From Phymorhynchus buccinoides (lineage: Eukaryota; Mollusca; Gastropoda; Neogastropoda; Raphitomidae): a DNA stretch of 64,000 bases. Positions 1 to 11,433 of the stretch are shown here, piece by piece. The notes under the pieces are model-generated. The model saw only the letters and a list, made by a program, of their open reading frames with translations, was not told the origin of the DNA and searched no databases. Positions within the stretch are counted from its first letter, which is position 1. Every line of letters starts with the position of its first letter. The DNA lies in NCBI GenBank assembly GCA_017654935.2, contig CM065713.1, positions 10,902,603-10,966,602 on the forward strand, written 5' to 3'. A program made the translations under genes and the position numbers.

Positions 1-804
1 TTATGCAAGAATAATAATAAAGCAGCTCAATGGCGCCAAAACAAAATATGAATGAAAAACAATGAAATCCGAAAGGATTTACAAGACTTTTAGTCTTTCT
101 AGAAGGTTAGCCCCAAGCGAGAAGGGTCACTTAGTGTCCTGGTTTCCAGTTAGTGTTCTTTGGCACTGTCGTAGTAACTTAGCTCATGGCTGTGCTGAAG
201 TTCCTCCGTAGGGATCGGCGAGTGCTGGGTTGGCTGGGCTTGCTCGTCAGGTGAGAGTAGCTCCCAGTCGTTCCGGTTACGGCTTCGCGGGATGGCACGG
301 TTCAGGCGTGGTCTCCTCGCGGATTCTGGGTGCGGGGCGTCTTGGCGGCGTTCCCGTCTTGGTGCTTGTGAGTCAGGGATGATCTTCCTGACCACGATGC
401 CCTGCTGATAATCACAGGAGAAGGTGGATGTAGGTCTCTATGGCTTAAACACAAGGGGCTTCAGTCGGCAGGGAATTAGTGGATCCCAACCGGCTAGAAG
501 GCTGCCCTTGTACAATAGCACTAAGAACACATAATCTGAATTTCAGTTAACAAACTGAGATCAGTAAAACATAAAAGGTGATCAAGCCAACATCACTCTC
601 CATCCAATACCTGGAAAGGAATGGTATCATAAAGTGCAAGATTGCAACCCACAGGCTTCCTACTAAAAATATACAAAAGGGTTAGTAGGCATAAAATCCG
701 GTTCTGGTACCAAAAGAGTTAAAGTCAAAAACACACACACAGATAATCAGTGCACATAAATAGAACAGAATGTTTACCACTTCTTTTCAATAACATATCT
801 ACTC
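1..804 (-). mobile_element. LTR fragment (Gypsy-type), reversed and cut by the window edge
   Basis: Reverse complement matches the LTRs at 42715-44474 and 47138-48917, from about their position 43297 to the segment around 44160. The 3' end of this LTR lies outside the window, so it may be a solo LTR or part of a whole element. It is more diverged than the other two and has one unit of the 38-bp motif that is triplicated in them. Short reading frames here are not genes. Confidence 0.85.
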
Positions 805-1715
805 TAAACTTGGTATGACCGAATCGCGTCAAATTTTGTGTGAAGGTGTGCCTCCTTAATAGGAAGAGATCGGCGCAAACCATTTTGCCGTCGTGACCTT
901 GACCTTGACGTACGACCTTGAAAACCGAAAATCTATTTTTAGCCATATCTCGGGCACCGATCAACATAGGATGTTGAAACTTGGTATGAAGGTGGTTTGG
1001 CTTATGCCCGTTCTGCTGATGGCATACCGATCAAGGTCAAGGTCAAAAAGATCGCTGGAGCCTGAAAATCGGAGGGTCATTTTTTTCTCCTTCTGTCTGT
1101 CCCAAGGATATCTTTCGAACGGGTTGACAGAAGCACGTCAAATTTTGTGTGCTGGTGTGTCACCATGAGAGGAAGGCATCAGCGCAAACCATTTTGCCGT
1201 CGTGACCTTGACCTTGGCGTACGACCTTGAAAACCGAAAATCTTTCAGGGGCCATAACGCCCACACCGTTAGTGTTAGAGTGTTAGATGTTGAAACTTGG
1301 TATGAAGGTACTTTGGCTTATGCCCGTTCTGATGGTGGCATACCAATCAAGGTCCAGGTCACGGTCCGGGAGATCAGTAGGCCTTGAAAGTGGTAGGGGT
1401 CTACACATTGGGTTTTAAGCCATATTTTCTACATTGGTACTTGACAGAAGCGCTTCAGATTGTGTGTGGTACTGTATACCCTAGAGAAGAAAACATCCGA
1501 GCATAAATTATCACCATGCTGACCTTGACCTTGAAGTGTGACCTTGAAAACCGAAATTTCCTTCTTTGCGCTATATGTTTCTTCTTCAAGCTGTATCTCG
1601 TGAACTAGAAGACAGAATCCCTTCCAATTTTGTGTCAGGATGTGACACTCTACGGGGTGTCGCAAGTGCGTGGCATTGCTGGTGACGGACATGTCTGCCG
1701 CTCGGCGACGCCCTT
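804..1715. repeat. Three imperfect ~310-bp tandem units with TGACCTTGACCTTG blocks
   Basis: The block TGACCTTGACCTTG recurs at 893, 1202 and 1520, followed each time by a tract reading ACCTTGAAAACCGAAA. Each unit also holds CAAATTTTGTGTG near its start and, in two units, AAACTTGGTATGAAGGT. The reverse complement gives overlapping TCAAGGTCA sites, the extended half-site of monomeric nuclear receptors; whether they bind anything is unknown. No credible coding frame. Confidence 0.75.
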
Positions 1716-2300
1716 GTTTATTTAATTGTTTTATTTGTGCACTGTTCTGTATTGTATTGAAAAGAAGATTGTGTGAAGGTGTGTGATTATATTCAAGATA
1801 ACGATTTGTACAATGTACTGTATTGTACTGTACTGTATTTAAGATACATTTGTACACTGTACTGTATTGAAAATCTACTGTTGAAGGTATAGTGATCATT
1901 TTGAGGATGAATTTGTAACATGTTACTGCACTGAAAATAATTTGCTGAAGATCGGGTGATGATAATTTTCAAGATAAGTTTTTACACTCAAATGAACTGT
2001 TGATGATGATGGGATGTCTGGAAGATAAAATAGCGTATATATCAATTAGCGGAAAGAGTTGCACTTAGATTTGGAGTAACATATGTTGTGTTTTTCTTCA
2101 GATGCTGGAAGTTTTTCCGAGACGTTTCAAAATCAGAAGATTTGCCTTTAAAGATGTAAAATGGAGTTTGGAAATATTCTTAGGGTAGTTGAGTTAGGTA
2201 AGGTATTATGCAGACAATTAATATAAGTTTGGGAACAATTTGAAAACTAAGTCTTGATGCTGCTTTGAACTTTCTTCCCTAAAAATAATCATAATAACAA
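1716..2300. other. Non-coding, short TACTGTATT-rich repeats, otherwise nothing seen
   Basis: Between about 1800 and 1935 short blocks such as GTACTGTATT recur irregularly. The rest is AT-rich sequence with no frame, RNA signature or transposon end that I can recognise. Confidence 0.4.
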
Positions 2301-2324
2301 TAGTTTAATTCATTATTTTAAAAG

Positions 2325-3062
2325 TGACGCCAGTCCCTCGCGAGGCTCCAGCATGATTCTGAGCTCTCTGCAGTTTGTCGAGAAGCGTGTTTGGGAGACC
2401 AAAAAACAAAGAATTGCAATAGTCCAGTCTGGACAAAAACAAATGCTGACATGAGCTTTTTGTCCGCATCAATGGTGAGAAAAGGACGGATATGACTGAT
2501 TCTGCGGAGCTCAAGACAGATGGTCCTGCACAGTAGCTTTATATGGTTCTCCATTGAGAGTACACGATCCAGATGTACCCCAAGATTCCTAACGGACTCA
2601 GCAAAACAGATCTCTTCACCAGACAAAACAAAAAGAACTACTGTTTGAGACTGCTTTGAGCTGCCTAGCCGTTTCAACTGGGATAATAATAACACATAGT
2701 ATTTATATAGTGCCTTTCTTTAGAATTAAACTCAACTACTGGGATGACCTCAGTCTTCCCATCATTCATTTTCAGCTTGTTCACAGTCATCCATTTTTTG
2801 ACAGATTCTATTGTCTGCTGAAGAGTGACAACAAGCTGGGGAAACTGACAGAGTTGTGCTGACTGATGCAGCTGTGCATCGTCAGCGAACATGTGATGCA
2901 TAACATCATACTGACTGAGAGGTTGAATGTACATTGTAAATAGCACAGGCCCTAACACAGAACCCTGGGGTACTCCATACTTAAGAGAAACAGATTTTGA
3001 AACTTGAGTTAACCTACTAGCAATTGTAATGGCATCCTTGCATGGATAGTCACAGTGTGTTG
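2325..3062 (-). pseudogene. Non-LTR retrotransposon reverse transcriptase relic (CR1/Jockey-like)
   Basis: Read on the minus strand, the segment gives the motif YGVPQGSVLGPVLFTMY (near 2975-2930), then a catalytic FADD box, then the LGVHLD and SRLDYCNSLF stretches typical of the C-terminal half of LINE reverse transcriptases. These pieces lie in at least three frames and are interrupted by stops and by an A/T-rich insertion around 2680-2705, so it is an inactive 5'-truncated copy. The family label rests on motif style only. Confidence 0.8.
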
Positions 3063-3488
3063 ACAGAGTGCATGTTCAGATTGGTTTTAAAACTGAAAGT
3101 TATAAACAAACATATATTTTGTGTGGATCTGCAATCAATGATTGAATTGAATTGAATTATTGATAAACTGTTTAGGCAACATTCACTGCATTTACCTTTC
3201 TTTACATCTGACTAGCTACTGACTTTTGGCTTAAGCGCTTCCTTGTATGTATGTATTATAATGTGCTTAAACCAGGTACCTTTTAAGGTACTGCTATTCT
3301 TTATCCATTTGAAGTAATTGTCCTGCTTTCTGAGAGTTTTGTTAAATTCAAAAGATGTGCCTTTAAAGATGGATTTGTGGAAACAATTTTATATGTGCCT
3401 TTAAGTTAAAAGTTGTAAAATGGATTTTGCAAGCAATTTGAGTTTGGTAGGATGTTAAGCACACAATATAGTTTGGGAACAATGAATA

Positions 3489-3649
3489 CAGTGGAACCTC
3501 CCCTTATAAAGACCTCCCATTATGACTCCCTTCCACATAAGACCTGCTTCTCTGAGACATTGCCCTTCTTTGTAAGTATTAAAATTACCTCCCTTATAAG
3601 ATCTCATTTTTGGATGGTTTTTGAAGGTCTTATAAGGGAGGTTCCACTG
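3489..3649. mobile_element. pogo/Tc1-like MITE, TIR CAGTGGAACCTCC
   Basis: Inverted termini CAGTGGAACCTCC...GGAGGTTCCACTG with TTATAAGACC subterminal, flanked by TA on both sides (3487-3488 and 3650-3651). 161 bp, no coding capacity. Related copies at 16305, 52832, 58249, 58606, 60374 and 60941. The superfamily assignment is from TIR start and TA target duplication. Confidence 0.85.
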
Positions 3650-3654
3650 TAACA

Positions 3655-5150
3655 CCGATTCTTGATGTTGCTTTTGAACTTTCTTCCCCAGGTAGCAATG
3701 ATGCTTTCTGGGAGTTTTGTTTTGGTATGAACTTCCCTTTCTCTGTCACTATTTGTTTTAGTTTTGTTTGGGGGGTTTGTGTTTTGTTATCTTCTTCATA
3801 TTATGTGCGCTCTCAATGCCCAATTTTAAAAGGCAGCAATTTAATGCTCCAAAAAAATAGATGATTTTGACCAAAAAAACAGATGCTTGTGGCAAAAGAA
3901 AAGACCATCTAACCCTAACCCTATCCCTAACCACGGAAAGAACCAAGAAATAGAGCAGGAGGGTGTAAATCTACATATTTGCCGAGAAATCGATGTACAA
4001 AGCCATGCACTTATACTATTTTTTTGCTTGAACGATTCCTTTTTTTGGTTGATAAATTTTAAGTCATTTTAAAACTTGAATAATAATTTGGGATCCATCC
4101 CTAAAACTTGAGGTTCAAACTATATACACTGGCCCACTGGGAGATCAGCGGACGGAGGCCTGGTGGCTGATGTAAATGCCACCTAGGCCGGCCCTGAATG
4201 CATCGGGACAGATGTTTCAGTCAGGCTTGTGGGTAGCATGTTCCACTCTGAGCATTCGTGGGAAGAAAGAGTGGTAGAGGACTGGGTGGGCTGTCCTTTC
4301 TTGATAACATCTCTGGGCTCCTCTCATTCTGGGGTCGCTGGGGCGCAGATACTGACTTGCATACTGGCTTTGTATGGCACCTACATGTATTTTTTTCCAT
4401 ATTTTTGTATGCCTTTTTTCTGGAAATGTTTTCTGTCACAACTGATGATACATGTCAGTTTCTTTTTTTTCTTCTCTATTTTATTGTATTTTTGCAACTG
4501 GGAAGCGAATATTGAGTTTAAGTCTTAACAGCCTTATAGAGATATAACTTAGATGCAATTTTGTTGTGTTTTTTTTTTCGTGCTGAATTCTTGGTTTTTA
4601 ATATGTGTTGTATGATGTCTTGTGTATTTTTTATGTACACATATACAATACAGTTGAGTAGAAGCAAACTGTTTACTTTTAATTTATGAATAGTGCATTT
4701 AAGTGGGTTTTTTAACTATAGAGCTATCTTTATTAGATTCAACTTCCATGTTAACTATTTGTGCCTATTGTGTAGAATTGTCTTCTTCAGTGTATATATC
4801 ATATAATGCGCTAAGGCCCGAAGTGTAAAAGAACATAAAAACTCGGATACCGCGTAAATGTCAGACTTTTGCTTGCCATACAGTTCCAGAAGAACGCGTT
4901 GGGACGCGATTCCGCTATGTCTGGTTCAAAATTTTGCTTTGGAAAGTTGATTTTGAAGGCAAAATGTATGAAATTTTCTGTCGTCTGCGTCGCCCGAGCT
5001 GTGTCAGAAATTGCAGAATCTACCTTGGAAAACACGAAGAATGCCGAACCTGTGTTTCGTAACTTCTGCCCTTTTTTCTATCTGTTCATATGTCTTACCA
5101 TGTTGTTGTTGTTTTCATGTCTAAGTGTGAGTGTGTGTGCTTTCCTGTGT
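3655..5150. other. Non-coding AT-rich stretch
   Basis: Contains a short telomere-like run (CTAACCCTAACCCTATCCC near 3910) and homopolymer-rich sequence. Open frames here are short and compositionally biased. No gene, RNA or transposon end recognised. Confidence 0.4.
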
Positions 5151-5152
5151 GT

Positions 5153-5154
<2 letters not shown>

Positions 5155-5241
<87 letters not shown>
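5155..5241. repeat. (TC)n microsatellite
   Basis: Near-perfect TC dinucleotide run of about 85 bp following a short TG run. The Leu-Ser rich frame that crosses it is an artefact of the repeat. Confidence 0.95.
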
Positions 5242-5243
<2 letters not shown>

Positions 5244-5559
5244 AGTGTAATTTGTGATCTATGGTGTCATTTTTAATGTCAGAAGTTTATTTTGTTCCCT
5301 CTATTCCTGGTATAAAAGCATAAATCATGTATGATTTGTCTATTCTACTTAGTGATTTGAATGATGTGTGCCATATTATATACAGAAGATTGTGGCATAG
5401 GCCTAAATATTACCCATGTGCCATTTAAATCAATCATTGTACCTTTTCTCGCCTGTGTTATGTTATTTCTGGATATTTACTTTTCTTGAATGCTTTGTAG
5501 TAGTAGTATTTGTTACGCAAGTGCTTCATTTTTGGGGGTATATATATTTTTTATTAACC

Positions 5560-6245
5560 TTTGTTTAGCCTCAGGGCTGAGTGTAAAAAAGTGAATTGTA
5601 TGCTTATAACCCTTCGACTCCGCCCCCTTTAGCGCTTCGCGATGACAGCTAAACACACTCGCGCTTCGACCCCTTGGTGGAGGTTTCCGAAAAGTAAGGA
5701 TGGCATGACCTTCCGAGGGTGCCAAGGATGCTTGATGCCAAATTTGGTGTCGATCGGTTGAGAACTGTGGCCATGTATAAAGGACACACAGACACACATA
5801 CAGATTTCGAAAATATATATAAGATAAGATAATGCGAGCGAAAATGGTGTTTTACGTCCTCTTGGTCTGAATCAGACACATATGGGACATTTGTAAATAC
5901 AAATATGGTGGGAACAATACTGGAGGCAGTACGAAACCAGTAAAGTCCCGATTTTTTTATTAATACAGATTTAGGTGTAGCGGTAACCACGCCTCGGTTA
6001 AACCTCATCGGCTTGGCACCGCTACAAGTATTTAATGATATGGTTAATGAAGATAAGATAATGCCATAGGCATCTTTTTATATATACTACTCAACACTTG
6101 CTTTGCATCACTTTTTTGGCAAAAGCTGTCATATATCCCATTGACTTTATCAAATAAAAAATTTATCCATCTCATTGTTTAGCCTCATGGCTGAGTGTAA
6201 AAAAGCAAATTGTATGCTTATCTTATAACCCTGATTAAGCAAAAT

Positions 6246-6284
<39 letters not shown>

Positions 6285-6440
6285 TCTCTCCCTCTCTTTT
6301 TTGAAGGATTGCTTTGATGGCTTATGCTACTTTATAATGTTTTTGCTTTACTTATTTGTTGGTCTGTTAGTTTTCTTGTTTAGCCACAGGGCTGAGTGTA
6401 AAAAAAGCAATGCTTATCTCATTACCCTGTATAAATAAAA
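5560..6440. repeat. Three copies of a ~50-bp motif (AGCC...GGCTGAGTGTAAAAAA)
   Basis: Copies near 5567, 6180 and 6381 share GTTTAGCC, GGCTGAGTGTAAAAAA, a short GCAA..TTG tract and TATAACCCT or ATTACCCT. Spacing is irregular (about 610 and 200 bp). Likely 3'-end remnants of one retroposon family. The interval also holds a fragment at 5850-5985 of a dispersed repeat (AAAGTCCCGA, CCTCCAG) also seen at 18940, 53996 and 62120, and a (TC)n run at 6250-6298. Confidence 0.6.
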
Positions 6441-6584
6441 TGTGGAAAATTTCTGATTTTTTAAATTTTAAACCATGTAGCAATGTACAACCAATTTTGT
6501 TTTGTGTTGGTGGTGGCAGTTTTGCTGTTGTTGTTGGTTGTTTTTGTTGTTGAACTTTGTAATTCGTACATTGACCTGAACATG

Positions 6585-6882
<298 letters not shown>

Positions 6883-6934
6883 GTCAGCCGGCGCATCCTT
6901 CGCTGCTGTTTGTTGTTTTCATCTCTTTGCTTTT

Positions 6935-7366
6935 TGTTCGTGGCTCAAGCCACAAACCTATAACTCACTTTGTCGGTCGGTCGGTCGGTCTGTCTGTCGG
7001 TCGGTCTGTCGTTCCAAAATTGTCGCACATTTTGACAAAATTGTCGCACTTCAAATCGAGGCTACACTTCAAAATTAATTGAGGCCGCTCTTTAAAATGA
7101 TGTATTTTAAAAGCGTACAAAATAATAAACATACGTAATACAGACACTACAACAGATACGACGAGTATGCGGTGCTTCTTTCGATGAGTATAAGTAGGAT
7201 ACATAGTTTTAAATGTTTTCCAAAAGATATCAAAAGTTACGAAAGGGTGCAGAGATAACATTCTGGTTTACAGACTAAAATTATTGAAAAGCCAGGGGAG
7301 ATGACTCCTGATTGGAGTGGTAAAAATAGACCGCGCGCCACAAACTATTGCGATTTTGCGCTTGTT
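6935..7366. mobile_element. Helentron/HINE-like non-autonomous element, copy 1
   Basis: Starts with a 20-bp near-perfect palindrome (TTCGTGGCT CA AGCCACAAA), followed by a GTCG/GTCT tetranucleotide run (about 6975-7012), then roughly 350 bp of unique body ending ...GCGCCACAAACTATTGCG...GCGCTTGTT. The same structure occurs at 38782-39157. A terminal hairpin, a GTC-type microsatellite and lack of target duplication resemble Helentron-derived elements and the pearl elements of bivalves. The microsatellite here is GTCK rather than the GTCY described for fly elements, so the family call is tentative. Confidence 0.6.
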
Positions 7367-7443
7367 AGACTATAGTGCAGCGACCAGCCTGCCAAAAAAA
7401 GGCCTTGGACTTTGGTTTTGCATTGAAGTGGGGTTTTAATTAA

Positions 7444-7684
7444 CCCTTTCGTCGCCAGCCAATGTTCAGCCCAAAATTTCTGTGAAACTTATCTGGGTAA
7501 AGAAACGTTGGTGTCTGCAATACTGTGAATCCCACTGTGACATGTATCGAATAAGGCCTTTCACAATGTCCCCAAATTGACAACATGAGGTTATTGGGTA
7601 GCAGATCCTAATTCCATGCCTAGTTTTAGTGACATGGGTGTTAAAACAGTGTGGTGCAGAAATGCAACATCGGCGGCGAAAGGG
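7444..7684. mobile_element. piggyBac-like MITE, TTAA-flanked
   Basis: Inverted termini CCCTTTCGTCGCC...GGCGGCGAAAGGG flanked exactly by TTAA on both sides (7440-7443, 7685-7688). 241 bp with no coding capacity. Homologous copies at 9261-9498 and 62242-62465. TTAA target sites with CCCTTT termini are the hallmark of the piggyBac superfamily. Confidence 0.85.
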
Positions 7685-7714
7685 TTAACTGTCGAGTTAT
7701 GCATGTTAGTTAGA

Positions 7715-8600
7715 AAATAATTTCTGTCTTTCTTTCTTTTTTTTCAAACTTTTTTTGAATGATTGAATCAAACACAACACTGCCTGGACTTTTTCGGTTT
7801 TTCAAATTCTTTAATGCTATAGTTGCTTCTTCCAGTGTGATTTTGCCTTCTAAAGTTTCCTTATCACAAGCTGATAAAGTGGGAATCTCATCAATAAGTT
7901 CTGAAATCTCGACATCTCCCACTTCTTTTTCCGAATAAAGATTTTTATAAAAAATCATGGATTTCTCTAGCTATTTCTTTGCCTTCAGTAATTATGCTAC
8001 CTTTCTTGTTAAGTTTAGAGATGTATTTGCTAACATAATTTCTTTTTTCTAAACTGCAAAAGTATTTAGTACTTTTTTCACCTTCAGTAATCCAACGTGT
8101 TCGAGAACGGAGCAAACCCCTTCCATCCTTTTGTCTCTAAGTGAAATCAATTCAGCTTTATAATGATCTAAGTCATTTTTCTCTGTCTGTTAGTGTTTCT
8201 TTCTTTTCTAGGTTTGAAATGCATTCTTCTAATTGTATTTCACGTTCATTTCTCATTCGTTTCACCATTGTGGCATAAGAAATTGTTTTAGCTCGAATTT
8301 TCATCAGCAAAGTGTCTAAAAAAAGTTGATCACTAATATGAAATTGAATTTCCTCTTTTGGTATTTGGTCAATATTTTCACGTGAATATGGTGACAGTGC
8401 ATATTCACTAATAACATTTTTAATTTCGTCCTTAATTTCCTTTGCATAGTCTTTTTCCTTCAAAAGAGAAGAGTTAAATTTCCATAGCGTTGATCTTTTC
8501 GGTTCTACTGAAGCCCCCAATTTTAAAGTAATTATTGAATGGTCACTCCTATAACCTGGCATTATATCAGCTTTGACCGATTGATTAAACAATGATTCAT
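7715..8600 (-). pseudogene. L1/Tx1-like LINE ORF2 relic (end of endonuclease to start of RT)
   Basis: On the minus strand a frame at about 8600-8173 reads GYRSDHSIITLKL (end of an apurinic endonuclease domain) followed by the WKFNSSLL linker. A second frame below 7960 gives FYKNLYSEK...LKNLKNRKSPGS, the region just before the RT palm. The frames are separated by stops and the RT core is missing, so the copy is dead. Similar to, but diverged from, ORF2 of the element at 28409-34741. Confidence 0.75.
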
Positions 8601-8685
8601 TTCTGTCTTTCCGTGTGTGTGGTTTTTGTTGTTGTTGATGTGCGTTGCACAATGCCAATGGACAATAAAGAAACTTATGACTTAT

Positions 8686-9041
8686 CAGGGCCAGACCTAA
8701 GTTTTTAAGGGTTGGGAGCTAATTCATCGAAGGTGCGAATCACCAAGACCTCTGGGTGGGACCGGGGGCATGCTCCCTCTGAAAATGTTTAATTCCGAGA
8801 AGCATAATAGTGCAATCTGGGCATGAAATAAAGGACTAATGCCATTACTGTTCATACCCCTATTGAAACATGTTTTGAACCATTAAGTACCTATCAACTG
8901 GTGGTGGTGCTGATGAGCCATAGGTAGGCCTATAGCCCGCAAGGAAATTTAGCTGCCGCTCGGCAACATGAATTGTTTGTTTTTTGGGGATAAAGGGTGG
9001 GGGCTGCAGCCCCCTAAGCCCCCTTCATAGGTCCAGCCCTG
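8686..9041. mobile_element. hAT-like MITE, TIR CAGGGCCAGACCTA
   Basis: Termini CAGGGCCAGACCTA and TAGGTCCAGCCCTG are inverted repeats. The octamer CTTATGAC lies directly after the right end (9042-9049) and four bases before the left end (8674-8681), consistent with an 8-bp target duplication if the left end has gained four bases. Interior is G-rich and non-coding. Confidence 0.6.
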
Positions 9042-9260
9042 CTTATGACTACTGTTTTGTGATGAGTCTACTGTTTTGTGATTCTTAATGCCATGCTGTG
9101 TTGTTGTGTTTTTTCATTGTAAAAAAAAAAGAAGATAAATTCTCTTGCTTTTCTCATAATATAATGACAATAACATGATTGACTGATGAAGTGTTTGATT
9201 GATTGGTTGATTGATTATATCACATCTGTTTGCTTGGTTGCACTTCTGCGCAGGCTTTAA

Positions 9261-9498
9261 CCCTTTCACCGCCAATGTCGTATTTTTGCACCACAATGGT
9301 TTAACACCCATGTCACTAAAAAGCATCAAGTCAGGGCCTGTTATCTGAAGACCCTATTTTCTTAATTTTGGGAGGTAAGGATAGGCCTAATGTTGTACAT
9401 GTCACAGAGGAATTAGCAATATTGCAGATATTATTTGTTCTCTACCCATGTAAGTTTAATGGTATTTTTGGGCTAGAAAATGGCTGGCAGTGAAAGGG
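9261..9498. mobile_element. piggyBac-like MITE, TTAA-flanked (second copy, opposite orientation)
   Basis: Termini CCCTTTCACCGCCA...TGGCAGTGAAAGGG bounded by TTAA (9257-9260, 9499-9502). Interior is the inverted counterpart of the 7444 copy (shared CACCACAATG, ACACCCATGTCACTAAAA and GGTAGAGAAC-like tracts). Confidence 0.85.
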
Positions 9499-9550
9499 TT
9501 AACCAAACCAACACAATTTACAAAACAAGCTAAAACACCAGTTTTAAAAA

Positions 9551-9700
9551 AAGTCGGAGTGGCGTGGCGGGGTAATCAAAAACGGTCACACACGTAATGT
9601 TCTCATCCCTAGCTGGTGCACTTGTACCATAGTGTTCAATTGCTTTGGCTGTTGGGGTGATCCCTGGAATCTTTAAGCCAGGGAACAACAACAACAAGAA
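9551..9700 (+). mobile_element. SINE-like element with CCAA-type tail (diverged copy)
   Basis: Shares GGCGGGGTAATCAAAAACGG, ATGTTCTCATCCCTAGCT and GATCCCTGG..TCTTTAAGCCAGG with better copies at 13634-13798 and 39791-39959. The tail here is AACAACAACAAG rather than (CCAA)n. Confidence 0.7.
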
Positions 9701-9814
9701 CAAAAAGACAGACGCAAAGAAGCAAAAATAATTTTATTATGTACAATACCTATACCATTATAGCAAAAGTAAACTGTAGATTCCTCGTGAAGATTCCTGT
9801 TCTTTATCGACCTG

Positions 9815-11215
9815 TTGTAAATGTATACCAGTCTCTCATGTCTGAGTCTAACATCAAGATGGCAGAGTAGGCTGAATAGCTGCTATTGTGGCAGAGTAGG
9901 CTACATAGCTGCTATTGTGGCAGAGTAGGCTACATAGCTGCTATTGTGGCAGAGTAGGCTACATAGCTGATATTGTGGCAGAGTAGGCTGCATAGCTGCT
10001 ATTGTGGCAGAGTAGGCTACATAGCTGCTATTGTGGCAGAGTAGGCTACATAGCTGCTATTGTGGCAGAGTAGGCTACATAGCTGATATTGTGGCAGAGT
10101 AGGCTACATAGCTGCTACTGTGGCAGAGTAGGCTACATAGCTGATACTGTGGCCGAGTAGGCTACATAGCTGCTATTATGGCAGAGTAGGCTACATAGCT
10201 GCTACTGTGGCAGAGTAGGCTACATAGCTGATACTGTGGCAGAGTAGGCTACATAGCTGCTACTGTGGCGGAGTAGGCTACATAGCTGATATTATGGCAG
10301 AGTAGGCTACATAGCTGCTATTGTGGCAGAGTAGGCTACATAGCTGCTATTGTGGCAGAGTAGGCTACATAGCTGATATTGTGGCAGAGTAGGCTACATA
10401 GCTGATATTGTGGCAGAGTAGGCTACATAGCTGATATTGTGGCAGAGTAGGCTACATAGCTGCTATTATGGCAGAGTAGGCTACATAGCTGCTATTGTGG
10501 CAGAGTAGGCTACATAGCTGATATTGTGGCAGAGTAGGCTACATAGCTGATATTGTGGCAGAGTAGGCTACATAGCTGATATTGTGGCAGAGTAGGCTAC
10601 ATAGCTGCTATTGTGGCAGAGTAGGCTACATAGCTGCTATTGTGGCAGAGTAGGCTACGTAGCTGCTATTATGGCAGAGTAGGCTACATAGCTGCTATTA
10701 TGGCAGAGTAGGCTACATAGCTGCTATTATGGCAGAGTAGGCTACATAGCTGCTATTGTGGCAGAGTAGGCTACATAGCTGATATTATGGCAGAGTAGGC
10801 TACATAGCTGCTATTATGGCAGAGTAGGCTACATAGCTGATACTGTGGCAGAGTAGGCTACATAGCTGCTATTGTGGCAGAGTAGGCTACATAGCTGATA
10901 TTGTGGCAGAGTAGGCTACATAGCTGCTATTGTGGCAGAGTAGGCTACATAGCTGCTATTGTGGCAGAGTAGGCTACATAGCTGCTATTATGGCAGAGTA
11001 GGCTACATAGCTGCTATTGTGGCAGAGTAGGCTACATAGCTGCTATTATGGCAGAGTAGGCTACGTAGCTGCTATTATGGCAGAGTAGGCTACATAGCTG
11101 CTACTGTGGCAGAGTAGGCTACCATAACTGCTATTCTGGGGTCCTGGGTTAGATTTTGTTTATTGTAGAAATGATTTACTCAGGGCACCACCCCACTGTC
11201 TTGGCCACAAACACT
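9815..11215 (+). mobile_element. SINE-like element split by an internal minisatellite expansion
   Basis: The left flank of the 29-bp array (9830-9865) and its right flank (11125-11205) are collinear with an uninterrupted dispersed element seen at about 40738-40862, 52480-52820 and, reversed, 61300-61480. Shared landmarks are the GTC-GA--TGA start, GCAGAG-AGG-(T)AGCTGC(C/T)ATTCTGG, TTGTTTAT and CAGGGCAC..CCCC. The 29-bp array therefore sits inside one copy of this element. Confidence 0.65.
9858..11142. repeat. 29-bp minisatellite, about 44 units
   Basis: Unit GGCAGAGTAGGCTACATAGC plus TGCTATTGT, repeated with a 29-bp period. Variation is concentrated at two places: TGCTA versus TGATA, and TTGTGG, TTATGG or CTGTGG. 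There are no spacers, so it is not a CRISPR array. Confidence 0.95.
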
Positions 11216-11295
11216 AACACTAGAAACAGATACAAAAACATTACCCTCCGGGAATCTTGTCTGACGGGGTAATAATAATAATAGAATTGATAAAG

Positions 11296-11430
11296 TGGCT
11301 CTGACGTCACGCGCGCTGAATTGTGGGACCGTCCGCCATATTGGAAAGGATAGGACCTTGTAAACAACTCGCCGGCCTGTGTAGCTAGGGTCGTTGTACT
11401 TGTAGACTTGTCGTTGTAGCCACTCTAAAA
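11296..11430 (+). promoter_or_regulatory. Promoter-like segment upstream of the THAP-like frame
   Basis: Contains a perfect cAMP-response element TGACGTCA (11302-11309) followed by CGCGCGC and a CCGCCATATTGG motif (11334-11345). GC-rich compared with its surroundings and 100 bp upstream of an ATG in good context (GCAATGCCG). Promoter function is inferred. Confidence 0.4.
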
Positions 11431-11433
11431 GCA

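Noticed and set aside
9858..11142. 29-bp repeats at regular spacing, resembling a CRISPR array
   Set aside because: Units are directly adjacent with no spacers, and the context is eukaryotic. It is a minisatellite.
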